From: CAVQCJ01 sp963849365
Lineage (GTDB): Bacteria; Actinomycetota; Actinomycetes; Prado026
Reading direction: 5' to 3'
DNA: 64,000 nucleotides
Assembly: GCA_963849365.1 (NCBI GenBank)
Contig: CAWKHA010000004.1
Span: forward strand, 620,001-684,000
Under the pieces are notes generated by a model. The model did no database searches and had not been told where the DNA came from. It saw nothing but the letters and a program-made list of their open reading frames with translations. The translations under genes were made by a program, and so were the position numbers. This document shows, one piece after another, positions 48,631 through 56,985 of this stretch (position 1 is the stretch's first letter; every line of letters starts with the position of its first letter).

Positions 48631-50562
48631 TCAGGCGGCCCTGGGCGCCGGGATCCCCTTGGGCGGCGCGCTGCGCAGCAGCCACACCGGGTTGGACAGG
48701 GCGACGACCGCGCCGGTGGCGTCCACCACCTGGGTGCGGACGAACCTGGCCGCGCTGGTGTCCAGGGTGAGCGAGGCCTGTCCCCCGGACAGGGTCGCCG
48801 CCGCGAACGACGCGACCACCGAGGTGCCCGCCCTGACGTCGTTGGTGCCCGCGTAGTCGACCGTCCCCTGCACCACCTGGACGGCGCCCCCGGCCGGCAC
48901 CCCGGTCGCGGAGAGCGCCAGCTGGCGGCTGTTCACCGACGACACCGACACCGACCCCATCGGCACCGAGCCGTCCACGAGCAGGTCGAGGCTGCCGCGG
49001 AACCCGGCCAGCGGCGCGCACCAGGAGCGGCCGGCCGCGAGCGCGGCGAGCAGGTCGGCCTCGGCGGTGCTGGCCGCCCAGACCGAGCTGTAGAAGTTGT
49101 TGACGATGCCCAGCCAGTCCTGCCCGTAGTGGTCGTCGTTGCTGCCGTTCCCGGTGAGGAAGATCGCGTTCCTGGACATCACGTCCCACAGCGCGACGTG
49201 ACCGCCCAGGCCGACCCCCTGGCGGATGTTGTAGCCCACCTCGAGCAGGTCGGCGCCGCTGGCGCGGTTGCCCAGCAGCGCCGTGCCGGTCGTCGTCAGC
49301 ATGGCGTTCTGCTGGGCGACCGGCAGCAGCGTGCCCTGGGCGTACCCGTAGGGATGGTTGAGGCTGGCCAGCCCGCCGGCCGCGTGGATCTGCGGGATCG
49401 CGACGTTCCGGATGAAGGCCGGGTAGCCGCCCGCCTTCGTCGTCCCGTAGTCAGGCAGCACGACGTTGCCGCCGAACCAGTTGATGTGCGGGAGCAGCCA
49501 GGACACCTCCAGCCCCTGGATCTGGTGCACTCCCGGGTACTTCGGCGCCAGCGCGGCCATCATGTCGGTCTGCATGTCGAACTGGGCCGAGCCGCTCATC
49601 TGGCGGGTGAACCGCAGGTAGTCGACGTACCCGCCGACGACGTCGCCGGTGCTGACCGCGCTGATGGTGATCGCGAACAGCGCGAAGTCCCGGGCGTCCA
49701 GGTCCGGCCAGAGCGCCGCGATGTCGTCGGACGGCCGGATCGTGACCGACGTCCACTGACCGGCCTGCACCGGCTGGGTGATCACCCCGAGCACCCCGCT
49801 CGCGGTCCGGGTCGCCGTGCCCGACGGGGCGAACCGGTAGGACAGCGTGTAGTCCCCGGCCGGGCGACCGGCGGTCGCCGGGTGGAACGAGCTGGTCACC
49901 CGGAACTCGACGTAGCCGCGGGACCAGCCGGCCGTCGACCGGACCTCGAAGGCCAGCGACTGCCCGGTGAGGTTGTCCTTGTAGTTGTCACCGGCCGGGT
50001 GGCAGTTCGCGAAGTAGCCGAACGTCGCCGGGGCGCCGGTCGAGCTCTGCGCGGCCACGTGCAGCGCGCCGCCGGCGACCGGGTCGAGCGGCGAGCTCGG
50101 GGTCGTGACGATGCCGCCGTTGGACGCGCTGGTGACCAGCGGCCCCGAGGTCCGCTTCTGCCACTTCCACGCGCTGCTCTCGCCGGTGGCTCCCGTCTCG
50201 GCGGTCAGGCTCGTGAAGTGCACGGTCTTGCGGTAGTTCTTGCTCGCCATCCGCGCGTCGTGGTCGGTCCACCAGAGCACGTCGACGTCGTTGCTGGCGG
50301 CTTGGAAGAGCTGCGCGTCCATCGAGCCGTCCTGCTCGCTGAACGAGGAGTGCACGTGCATGGCCATCGAGTAGGCGAGGTTTCCGTCGAACCCCACGTC
50401 GCGGGCCGCCGAGTGCATCGCCAGCCGCTGCACCGGCTCCGTCCCGGGGCGTACCGGCCGCTGTGGGAGCAACGCTCCGGCCGCCAACATCCCGGCGCCC
50501 TGCATAAAGCTGCGCCGGGAGAACCCGTCGTCGGCCGTGCCGTCGCCGTGGTCGTCGCACAT
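48631..50562 (-). CDS. Tat-exported PHP-like metal-dependent hydrolase
   Basis: 643 residues from the ATG at 50562; another at 50586 is possible. The twin-arginine signal is SRRSFMQGAGMLAAGAL. A PHP-type start follows (AMHVHSSFSEQDGSMDAQLFQ, then DVLWWTDHDARM), giving H-x-H and the TDHD metal ligands. A ~200-residue beta-sandwich insert comes before the rest of the fold (GGLASLNHPYGYAQG, FLTGNGSNDDHYGQDW). The ligands fit a phosphoesterase fold. The exported state, folded with its metal, explains the Tat route. The substrate is unknown. It converges on glgA. Confidence 0.83.
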   Translation of the reverse strand: MCDDHGDGTADDGFSRRSFMQGAGMLAAGALLPQRPVRPGTEPVQRLAMHSAARDVGFDGNLAYSMAMHVHSSFSEQDGSMDAQLFQAASNDVDVLWWTDHDARMASKNYRKTVHFTSLTAETGATGESSAWKWQKRTSGPLVTSASNGGIVTTPSSPLDPVAGGALHVAAQSSTGAPATFGYFANCHPAGDNYKDNLTGQSLAFEVRSTAGWSRGYVEFRVTSSFHPATAGRPAGDYTLSYRFAPSGTATRTASGVLGVITQPVQAGQWTSVTIRPSDDIAALWPDLDARDFALFAITISAVSTGDVVGGYVDYLRFTRQMSGSAQFDMQTDMMAALAPKYPGVHQIQGLEVSWLLPHINWFGGNVVLPDYGTTKAGGYPAFIRNVAIPQIHAAGGLASLNHPYGYAQGTLLPVAQQNAMLTTTGTALLGNRASGADLLEVGYNIRQGVGLGGHVALWDVMSRNAIFLTGNGSNDDHYGQDWLGIVNNFYSSVWAASTAEADLLAALAAGRSWCAPLAGFRGSLDLLVDGSVPMGSVSVSSVNSRQLALSATGVPAGGAVQVVQGTVDYAGTNDVRAGTSVVASFAAATLSGGQASLTLDTSAARFVRTQVVDATGAVVALSNPVWLLRSAPPKGIPAPRAA

Positions 50563-50752
50563 GTCGAACCCCCCTGCCCCGTCCAACCCCGTCCCGCCCC
50601 GTTGCGGACGCTACCCCTGCATCCGGCGCCGGACCATGGCTTCGACCAGATCCGGGTCCCGGCTCCGGCCGCTGCCGCCCTCGGGATGCCGCCCTCGGAC
50701 CCGTCGTGGATGCCGTCGTCACACATGGTTCCCCATCCCGCCGCCGCGGGAC

Positions 50753-51580
50753 TCACTCCCGGATGCGCGCCACGACCAGGGTCGCCAGGTCCTCGGCCCG
50801 CTGCTCGGGAATCCAGTGGCCCACGCCGTCGAGCTCGACGAACCGGTACGGCCCGGTGACCTGCGCGGCGCAGCCGTACGCGGCCACCCGGCCGACCGCG
50901 ACGTCGCCGGCACCCCAGACGTACGTCGTCGGCACCGGCACCGGCGGGATCGAGGCGAAGTCCGCCCGGTGCATGCCGCGGTACCAGCTCAACGCCGCGG
51001 TGAGCACACCCGGCTCGAGCAGCGGGTCGACGACGGCGGACACGTCGGCAGCGCTCAGACCGGAACCGTCGAACATCCGGCGCAACCGCGCGCCGCCGTC
51101 CGCGGCCAGCACCTGCTCGGCCTTCCCCTCCGTCCGGAACAGGCGCATGTACGCCGAGCGCTGCTGCTGGTCCGGGTCGTCGCGCAACGCGGCACCGAAC
51201 GCCGCCGGGTGCGGCACCGAGACCGCGGTGAGCGTGCGGACCAGCTCGGGATGCCGCGCGGCCAGGGTCCAGCCGACGATGGCGCCCCAGTCGTGCGCGA
51301 CGACGTGCGCGGACCCCCGGCCCATCGCCGCGACGAACCCGACGGCGTCGTCGACCAGCCGGTCCAGGGCGTAGGCCTGCGCCTGCTCCGGTCGCGCGCC
51401 GGCGCTGTAGCCGCGCTGGTCGGGAGCCACCACGTACAGGCCCGCCGTGCCCAGCAGCGGGCCGACCTGGTCCCAGCACCGGGCACCCTCGGGGAAGCCG
51501 TGCAGCAGCAGGACCGGCTCCCCGTCCGCGGGGCCCCACACCGTGGCGTCGAAGACCATCGGGCCCACGCTCAGCTGCAC
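50753..51580 (-). CDS. Alpha/beta hydrolase, epoxide-hydrolase-like
   Basis: 275 residues from the GTG at 51580. The oxyanion-hole strand is VLLLHGFPEGARCWDQVGPLL, the conserved YVVAPDQRGYSAGARP loop follows, and the nucleophile elbow HVVAHDWGAIVGW carries Asp (epoxide hydrolase/dehalogenase type) rather than Ser. A GVGHWIPEQRAEDL block gives the catalytic His. It may open epoxides or esters. TAGGGT ends six bases before the GTG, so translation is probably leaderless. Confidence 0.92.
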   Translation of the reverse strand: MQLSVGPMVFDATVWGPADGEPVLLLHGFPEGARCWDQVGPLLGTAGLYVVAPDQRGYSAGARPEQAQAYALDRLVDDAVGFVAAMGRGSAHVVAHDWGAIVGWTLAARHPELVRTLTAVSVPHPAAFGAALRDDPDQQQRSAYMRLFRTEGKAEQVLAADGGARLRRMFDGSGLSAADVSAVVDPLLEPGVLTAALSWYRGMHRADFASIPPVPVPTTYVWGAGDVAVGRVAAYGCAAQVTGPYRFVELDGVGHWIPEQRAEDLATLVVARIRE

Positions 51581-51607
51581 ACCGCGACCCTACGTGCGGC
51601 CCCGGGA

Positions 51608-51657
51608 CTCGTGTCAGACCCAGCCCGGGCCATGGGCCCGGCTGGGTCTGACACGAG
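51608..51657. repeat. 18-bp-arm palindrome between divergent genes
   Basis: CTCGTGTCAGACCCAGCC (51608-51625) pairs perfectly with GGCTGGGTCTGACACGAG (51640-51657) around a GC-rich 14-base loop. It sits between two divergent starts (51580 and 51699), where a terminator is not expected. Confidence 0.75.
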
Positions 51658-51698
51658 CGGTGATCTCCGGCCGGAGGCTGCCGGGGTACCGTCGCGGC

Positions 51699-52481
51699 GT
51701 GGTCGCCGACGAGACCGCGGGGACGACCCGCTTCGACCGGACCACCTTGCGGCGCGAGGTCCTGCTCGTGTTCGCGCTCTCGCTCGGCCAGTCCGGCGTC
51801 TACGCGGTCGTCCGCCTGCTCGGGATCCTCACCTCGGGCAAGCCCGTCTCCAGCGCCACGGCGGCGCTGAACACCACGCAGGCCCCCGGCCGGCCCACCC
51901 TCGACCTCGTCTACCAGCTGCTCGGGATCGGGTTCGCCCTGGTCCCGGTGCTGCTGGCCTGCCACTTCCTGCTCGTCGGCGGCGAGCGCCCGGGGCGAGT
52001 GCTCGGCATCGACCTGCGCCACAAGCGGTTCGACCTCGGGCTCGGGGCCCTGCTGGCCGCGGTGATCGGCGGCACCGGCCTGCTCCTGGTCCTCGCCGCC
52101 ACCGCGCGCGGCTTCAGCGCCCAGCTCGTGCTCAGCACCCTGCCGGCCGTCTGGTGGCGGCTCCCGGTCCTGCTCCTCTCGGCCCTGGAGAACGCGGTCC
52201 TCGAGGAGACCCTGGTCGTCGGCTACCTGCTGCACCGGCTGGCCCAGCTGGGGTGGCGGCCGTGGCCGGCGCTGGCCGTCAGCGCCGTGCTGCGCGGGTC
52301 GTACCACCTCTACCAGGGCGTCCCGGCGTTCGTCGGCAACGCCGCGATGGGCCTGGTCTTCGGCCGCGTCTACCAGCTCAGGGGCCGGACGGCCCCGCTG
52401 ATCGTCGCCCACTTCCTGATCGACGCCGTGGCGTTCGTGATGTGGACGTACTTCCACGGCCGGTGGTCCTGGCTGCCCTGA
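51699..52481 (+). CDS. CPBP-family intramembrane protease
   Basis: 260 residues from the GTG at 51699. About eight helices are present. The CPBP/Abi motifs are ALENAVLEETLVVGYLLHRL (the EE pair; the usual following Arg is Val/Tyr here), SAVLRGSYHLYQG (with the catalytic His) and VAHFLIDAVAFV. It is a membrane-embedded metal-dependent protease that matures peptides or acts in stress signalling. TACCGT ends six bases before the GTG, suggesting a leaderless mRNA. Confidence 0.87.
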   Translation: MVADETAGTTRFDRTTLRREVLLVFALSLGQSGVYAVVRLLGILTSGKPVSSATAALNTTQAPGRPTLDLVYQLLGIGFALVPVLLACHFLLVGGERPGRVLGIDLRHKRFDLGLGALLAAVIGGTGLLLVLAATARGFSAQLVLSTLPAVWWRLPVLLLSALENAVLEETLVVGYLLHRLAQLGWRPWPALAVSAVLRGSYHLYQGVPAFVGNAAMGLVFGRVYQLRGRTAPLIVAHFLIDAVAFVMWTYFHGRWSWLP

Positions 52482-52567
52482 CCGCCGCGAACCACCCGGT
52501 CGGCCGATGACAGGACGCTCACGGACGGGCGATTGCCACGCTCTGTCATCGGACCGATGCTGAACGT

Positions 52568-54529
52568 ATGAGCGGCCTCTGGACGTGGGACCCGGAGACA
52601 GACGCGGTGACGTGGTCGGGATCGGTGGTCGACCTCTTCGGGATACGCACGACCGCGACCACGTACGCGGAGCAGCTCGACGCCGTCCACCCCCGCGACC
52701 GGGAGGCCGTCGACCGGGACTGGCGGCGGATGGCCGCAGCCGGGATGGCCGGGCGGCAGGTCTTCCGCTCGGTGACCGGGGCGCAGCTGACCTCCCAGGC
52801 TCAGCAGGTCACCGTCCAGGGCCGGCCGCTCGTCGTGGGAGTCTTCCGGGAGGCCCGCGTGCACCCCGACGAGGCCCGGTTCGCCGAGATCTTCCGTACG
52901 TTCCCGGTCGGCGTGGCCCTGCTCACCGACGAGGGCTTCTTCGTCGAGGTGAACGACGCGCTGTGCTCCCTCCTCGGCCACCCGCGGGAGGAGCTGGTCG
53001 GCACGGCGTTCGCCCGGCTCGTGCACCCCGACGAGGTCGAGGCGGCCCAGGACACGCGGCTGCGCGTGGTCGGGCGGCGGGAGTCGCGAGCGCGCACCGA
53101 GCGCCGGCTGGTCCGCGGCGACGGCACCGTGGTCTGGGTGCTGGTCAACACCCGTCGGTACGAAGAGGACGGCACCGCCTTCTCGGTCAGCGTGATCGAG
53201 GACATCACCGCCCGGCGGGCCGCCGAGGACCAGCTGGTGGCACTCGCCCTGCACGACTCCCTCACCGGCCTGCCCAACCGCCGGCTGCTGCTGGACCGGC
53301 TCGAGCAGGCGCTGGCCCGCTCGCGCCGGGACGGCCGCGACGTCGCCGTCCTGTTCGTCGACCTCGACCACGTCAAGCGGGTCAACGACGCCCTGGGCCA
53401 CGAGGCCGGCGACGAGCTGCTCATGGCTGCGGCCAAGAACCTGCAGTCCGTCGTCCGCGAGACGGACACTGTGGCCCGGCTCGGCGGCGACGAGTTCGTC
53501 GTCGTGGTGGAGCGCGCCGCCGGGCTGCCCGAGCTGGAGTCGCTCGCCGCCCGGATGCTCGAGGCGGTCCGGATACCGGTCGCCGTGGGGTCGGAGTCGG
53601 TGGTGGTGACCGCGAGCATCGGGCTGGTGACTCCGACCTCCGCGCAGGACCGCCCGGTCGACCTCTTGCGGGCGGCGGACGCGGCGATGTACCAGGCGAA
53701 GCAGGCCGGACGCGGGCGGTTCGTGATCGGGACCGCACCGGTCGAGACCGGCAGCGAGGAACGCCTCTCGCTGGAGTCCGAGGCCCGCCGCGCGCTGGAC
53801 CGGCGCGAGCTCGTCCTGCACTACCAGCCGATCGTGGGCATGGACGGCACGCTGGTCGCGATGGAGGCCCTGCTGCGCTGGCGGCACCCCGATCGAGGGC
53901 TGCTGCTGCCGGAGGACTTCCTGCCGGTCGTGAGCGAGTCCTCGCTGTCCGCACCGGTCACCAGCTGGGTGCTGCACCAGGCGCTGGCCGACGCTGCGGC
54001 CTGGGGGCCGGACGGTCCCGGTGTCCACGTCAACGTCTCCGTGGACCGGCTGCAGGACCCGGCGTTCGCGGACGAGGTGCTGGCGCTGCTGGCGCTGCAC
54101 GAGGTGCCCGCCGTCCAGCTGACGCTGGAGATCCTCGAGGACCAGCTGGCCGAGATCGACGCGATCCTGCCGTGCGTCGGACGGCTCGAGGATGCCGGGG
54201 TCGCGTTCGCCGTGGACGACTTCGGCACCGGCTACTCCTCGCTGGCCTACCTCAAGCGGCTGCCGATCAGGTCGGTCAAGATCGACCGGACGTTCATCGC
54301 GACGGTCTGCGACAACGCGGACGACGCCTCGATCGTCAAGGCCGTGCTGGACGCCTGCCACGCGACCGGGCGCACCACGGTCGCCGAGGGTGTGGAGACC
54401 CTCGACCAGCTGCAGCTGCTGCGGGCGCTGGGCTGCGACGCCGTCCAGGGCGCGCTGGCCGGGATGCCGACCCCGCTGGAGCTGCTGCACGACCTGCTCG
54501 ACCGCGGCCGGGTCCTGCTCCCCGAGTAG
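52568..54529 (+). CDS. PAS-GGDEF-EAL cyclic-di-GMP signalling protein
   Basis: 653 residues. Two PAS-like units occupy ~1-215 (FRTFPVGVALLTDEGFFVEVNDALCS, ending VSVIEDITARRAAED). The GGDEF domain (~220-385) has DSLTGLPNRRLLLDRLEQAL, LFVDLDHVKRVNDALGHEAGDELL and intact ARLGGDEFVVVV. The EAL domain (~395-645) keeps MEALLRWRHP, NVSVDRLQD, DDFGTGYSSLAYLKRLP and VKIDRTFI. Both synthesis and breakdown of cyclic-di-GMP are therefore possible. The start is probably leaderless: TTGCCA, 17 bases, GATGCT, six bases, ATG. Confidence 0.95.
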   Translation: MSGLWTWDPETDAVTWSGSVVDLFGIRTTATTYAEQLDAVHPRDREAVDRDWRRMAAAGMAGRQVFRSVTGAQLTSQAQQVTVQGRPLVVGVFREARVHPDEARFAEIFRTFPVGVALLTDEGFFVEVNDALCSLLGHPREELVGTAFARLVHPDEVEAAQDTRLRVVGRRESRARTERRLVRGDGTVVWVLVNTRRYEEDGTAFSVSVIEDITARRAAEDQLVALALHDSLTGLPNRRLLLDRLEQALARSRRDGRDVAVLFVDLDHVKRVNDALGHEAGDELLMAAAKNLQSVVRETDTVARLGGDEFVVVVERAAGLPELESLAARMLEAVRIPVAVGSESVVVTASIGLVTPTSAQDRPVDLLRAADAAMYQAKQAGRGRFVIGTAPVETGSEERLSLESEARRALDRRELVLHYQPIVGMDGTLVAMEALLRWRHPDRGLLLPEDFLPVVSESSLSAPVTSWVLHQALADAAAWGPDGPGVHVNVSVDRLQDPAFADEVLALLALHEVPAVQLTLEILEDQLAEIDAILPCVGRLEDAGVAFAVDDFGTGYSSLAYLKRLPIRSVKIDRTFIATVCDNADDASIVKAVLDACHATGRTTVAEGVETLDQLQLLRALGCDAVQGALAGMPTPLELLHDLLDRGRVLLPE

Positions 54530-54566
54530 CCTCCCCCCGCCGGTCCGCACGCCTCGAGCGCTGCGG

Positions 54567-54953
54567 TCAGCCGTAGCCGAGGTCGTGCAGCTCGTCGTCG
54601 TCGATCCCGAAGTGGTGGGCGACCTCGTGCACCACCGTCACCCGTACCTCCTCGACGACCTCCTCGTACGTCGAGCAGCGCCGCAGGATCGGGCCGCGGA
54701 AGATCGTGATCCGGTCCGGCAGCACCCCTGCGTACCAGCCGTCCCGCTCGGTCAGCGGGATGCCCTCGTACAGACCCAGCAGCTCGGGCCCCTCCTCCGG
54801 CGACTCCGGCTCGACCAGCACGACGATGTTCTGCATCGCTCGCGCCAGCCGCGGCGGGATGGTGTCGAGAGCCTCCCCGACCAGCACCTCGAAGCGCTCC
54901 TCGTCGACCTCCACGGGCTCCCTCCAGGGCGGGCTCACCCCCGTTCGTACCAC
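54567..54953 (-). CDS. Minimal zinc metallopeptidase (MpgA/DUF1025-like)
   Basis: Up to 128 residues from 54953; a GTG at 54938 is a plausible shorter start. The family core is RFEVLVGEALDTIPPRLARAM, NIVVLVEPES, GPELLGLYEGIPLTER, ITIFRGPILRRC, and the zinc site VTVVHEVAHHFGIDDDEL (HExxH with a downstream Asp/Glu). It is a small zincin-like fold with uncertain peptidase activity. It converges on the GGDEF-EAL gene. Confidence 0.92.
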   Translation of the reverse strand: MVRTGVSPPWREPVEVDEERFEVLVGEALDTIPPRLARAMQNIVVLVEPESPEEGPELLGLYEGIPLTERDGWYAGVLPDRITIFRGPILRRCSTYEEVVEEVRVTVVHEVAHHFGIDDDELHDLGYG

Positions 54954-55010
54954 TTTGGAGGAATCCGACGCCGTCCCCTATGCTTTGCCGGTCTCCGACG
55001 GGAACTACTG

Positions 55011-55083
55011 GCCCTCATCGTCTAGTGGCCCAGGACACCGCCCTTTCAAGGCGGCAGCACGGGTTCGAATCCCGTTGGGGGCA
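55011..55083 (+). tRNA. tRNA-Glu (anticodon TTC)
   Basis: 73 bases. Acceptor GCCCTCA pairs with TGGGGGC plus discriminator A. The anticodon arm CCGCCCTTTCAAGGCGG gives anticodon TTC, and the T arm is ACGGGTTCGAATCCCGT. It is followed 30 bases later by tRNA-Asp on the same strand, so the pair is probably one transcript. Confidence 0.97.
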
Positions 55084-55113
55084 CGGTCAGCGCAAGGTCA
55101 CCGAAAGATCCAA

Positions 55114-55190
55114 GGCCCCGTAGCGCAGTTGGTTAGCGCGCCGCCCTGTCACGGCGGAGGTCGCGGGTTCGAGTCCCGTCGGGGTCGCCA
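55114..55190 (+). tRNA. tRNA-Asp (anticodon GTC)
   Basis: 77 bases including an encoded CCA. Acceptor GGCCCCG pairs with CGGGGTC, discriminator G. The anticodon arm CCGCCCTGTCACGGCGG gives GTC, and the T arm is GCGGGTTCGAGTCCCGT. All arms pair. Confidence 0.97.
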
Positions 55191-55247
55191 TCCAAAGCCG
55201 GCCCCCCGCCACCCGCCAGGGTCGCGGGGGTTCGCTCGTTCCGGTGG

Positions 55248-56024
55248 CTACTTCGGCTGCAGCCTGGCCCCGCCGTCGATGCGCACGACCTCCGCGTTCA
55301 TGTACGGGTTGCGCACCAGCTCCAGCACCAGCGACGCGAATTCGTCCGCCGTACCCAGCCTCGGCGGGAAGAGTACGTCGCGCTTGAGCTGCTCCTTGAA
55401 CTGTGCCGGGTCCGGGAACACGTCGTAGATCGGGGTGTCGATCAGCCCGGGGGCGATCGTGTTGACCCGGATGCCGACCACGGCCAGGTCCCGCGCCACC
55501 GGCAGTGTCAGTCCGACGATCCCGCCTTTGGAGGCGCTGTACGCCGCTTGCCCGATCTGCCCGTCGAACGCGGCGATGGAGGCGGTGTTGACGATCGCGC
55601 CGCGCTGGCCGTCGGCGTCGGGCTCGGTGCGGCTCATCGCGCTCGCCGCCAGCCGCAGGCAGTTGAACGTCCCGATCAGGTTGACCGCGATCACCTTGGT
55701 GAAGACGTCGAGCCGGTGGGCCGACTCGTACGAGCCGTCCCGCCCGACCGTGCGCATCGCCGCGCCGATCCCCGCGCAGTTCACCAGCACCCGCAACGGC
55801 CCGAGCCCGGTCGCGACCTCGACCGCCGCGCGTACCTCCTCCTCGGAGGTGACGTCCGCCCGGACGTACCGGCCCCCGATCCGGTCGGCGACGGCGGTGC
55901 CCTTGGCGTCGTCGAGGTCGAGCACGACGACGGTCGCACCCTCCGCGGCGAGCCTGGCCGCGGTCGCCCCTCCCAGGCCCGAGGCCCCTCCGGTCACGAC
56001 CGCCGACGAGCCCTTGATCTCCAT
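55248..56024 (-). CDS. Short-chain dehydrogenase (3-hydroxyacyl-CoA dehydrogenase type II-like)
   Basis: 258 residues. The cofactor motif is AVVTGGASGLGGATAARLAAEG, with VVVLDLDD favouring NAD. NCAGIGAAM is the NAG strand, and the catalytic set is NTASIAAFDGQIGQAAYSASKGG (Ser, Tyr-x-x-x-Lys). The TPIYDVFPD and FPPRLGTADEFASLV segments are close to HSD17B10-like 3-hydroxyacyl-CoA dehydrogenases of beta-oxidation. TAGGCT ends six bases before the ATG, so the mRNA is probably leaderless. It lies alone between tRNA-Asp and tRNA-Phe. Confidence 0.93.
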   Translation of the reverse strand: MEIKGSSAVVTGGASGLGGATAARLAAEGATVVVLDLDDAKGTAVADRIGGRYVRADVTSEEEVRAAVEVATGLGPLRVLVNCAGIGAAMRTVGRDGSYESAHRLDVFTKVIAVNLIGTFNCLRLAASAMSRTEPDADGQRGAIVNTASIAAFDGQIGQAAYSASKGGIVGLTLPVARDLAVVGIRVNTIAPGLIDTPIYDVFPDPAQFKEQLKRDVLFPPRLGTADEFASLVLELVRNPYMNAEVVRIDGGARLQPK

Positions 56025-56073
56025 GCGGTCAGCCTAGGGTCCGGGGGTCGTCGGGTATCCTCGGGGCCTCCAC

Positions 56074-56147
56074 GGCCAGGTAGCTCAGTTGGTACGAGCG
56101 TCCGACTGAAAATCGGAAGGTCGGCGGTTCGACCCCGCCCCTGGCCA
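56074..56147 (+). tRNA. tRNA-Phe (anticodon GAA)
   Basis: 74 bases. Acceptor GGCCAGG pairs with CCTGGCC plus A. The D arm has GCTCAGTTGGTACGAGC, the anticodon arm CCGACTGAAAATCGG gives GAA, and the T arm is GCGGTTCGACCCCGC. Foreign-looking material (a monooxygenase remnant and a toxin-antitoxin pair) begins immediately downstream. Confidence 0.95.
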
Positions 56148-56199
56148 CTACAAAGTCGCAGGTCACAGGCCTACTGGCCCTCTTGAGGACTTCGCGCGG

Positions 56200-56468
56200 A
56201 CCCCATCGCCGCCCATGCCGTACCTGCAGCGGGTGGGCAAGGTCTGAACACGGCCATCCAGGATTCGCACAACCTGGGCTGAAAGCTCGCGGCGGTTCTC
56301 CGCGGTGCACCGGCGTCGCTGCTGGACACCTTTGAGGAGGAGCGACGCCCCAACGCAGTTCAGTTGATGGCGGGGCTGAACACCGTCGACGAGCACGGCG
56401 AGAAGCCGGACATCTTCCAACTGCGAAGCGACTCGCTCAGATATCGCTCCGCCTCGGCTGAATGCTGA
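56200..56468 (+). pseudogene. Fragment of a FAD-dependent aromatic monooxygenase
   Basis: The plus strand reads AHAVPAAGGQGLNTAIQDSHNLG, then a TGA where Trp is expected, then KLAAVLRGAPASLLDTFEEER and RPNAVQLMAGLN. This is the PheA/TfdB-type FAD-binding motif (GxGxNTAxxDAxNLGWKLA) with one in-frame stop. The N-terminal two-thirds and the rest of the C-terminus are absent. It starts about 50 bases after tRNA-Phe. It cannot make an enzyme. Confidence 0.8.
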
Positions 56469-56546
56469 TGGACAGCACACGTGGTGAGCCGGCTTGCAGC
56501 ACACGGTGGGGCGGCCCCGGACTGGGAATGCGCTGATCGTCACCGG

Positions 56547-56981
56547 TCACGACAAGTCGATCTCACGAAGCCGAGTGCGCGTCGCCGCGTAGATGAACGG
56601 CCCTGGCCGGTTCCGAACCTGCTCGATCGCCCGCCACTGGCTCATGACGATCTCCAACTGCGCCCAGGTGGTCACGGCTTCCCTACCGCTCAAAGCGACC
56701 ATGCGTGCACCGTGGTCCCGCACTGCGGCGATCTCGGCCCGATTCGCCTGGATCTGGCTGTCCCGCGTGATTATGAGCAATCCCAAGGCAGACACCAAGG
56801 GGATCCAAACCGAGTCCTTGACCTCGGTAGACGTGATCGGACAAGGGGGTCGGACCCGCTTGTGCAGCACGCCGCCAGGATCACCCGGAAAGGTCACATC
56901 GTTGCGGACCTGCACGAGAACCTTGGCCAGGCCGCCCACGTCAGCGTCTACGTAGAAACGAACTGTCGCGGGCCTGAGCAC
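56547..56981 (-). CDS. PIN-like toxin of a VapBC45-type system
   Basis: 144 residues from the GTG at 56981, four bases after the stop of the antitoxin gene. It begins ATVRFYVDADVGGLAKVLVQV, the first acidic strand of PIN/DUF5615-like nucleases. STEVKDSVWIPLVSALGLLIITRD supplies the central acidic residues. A long C-terminal region follows (VALSGREAVTTWAQLEIVMSQWRAIE, PFIYAATRTRL). Size, order and partner match the Mycobacterium VapB45-VapC45 arrangement as I remember it. It should be an RNase inhibited by the DUF433 protein. Confidence 0.78.
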   Translation of the reverse strand: MLRPATVRFYVDADVGGLAKVLVQVRNDVTFPGDPGGVLHKRVRPPCPITSTEVKDSVWIPLVSALGLLIITRDSQIQANRAEIAAVRDHGARMVALSGREAVTTWAQLEIVMSQWRAIEQVRNRPGPFIYAATRTRLREIDLS

Positions 56982-56985
56982 CGCA

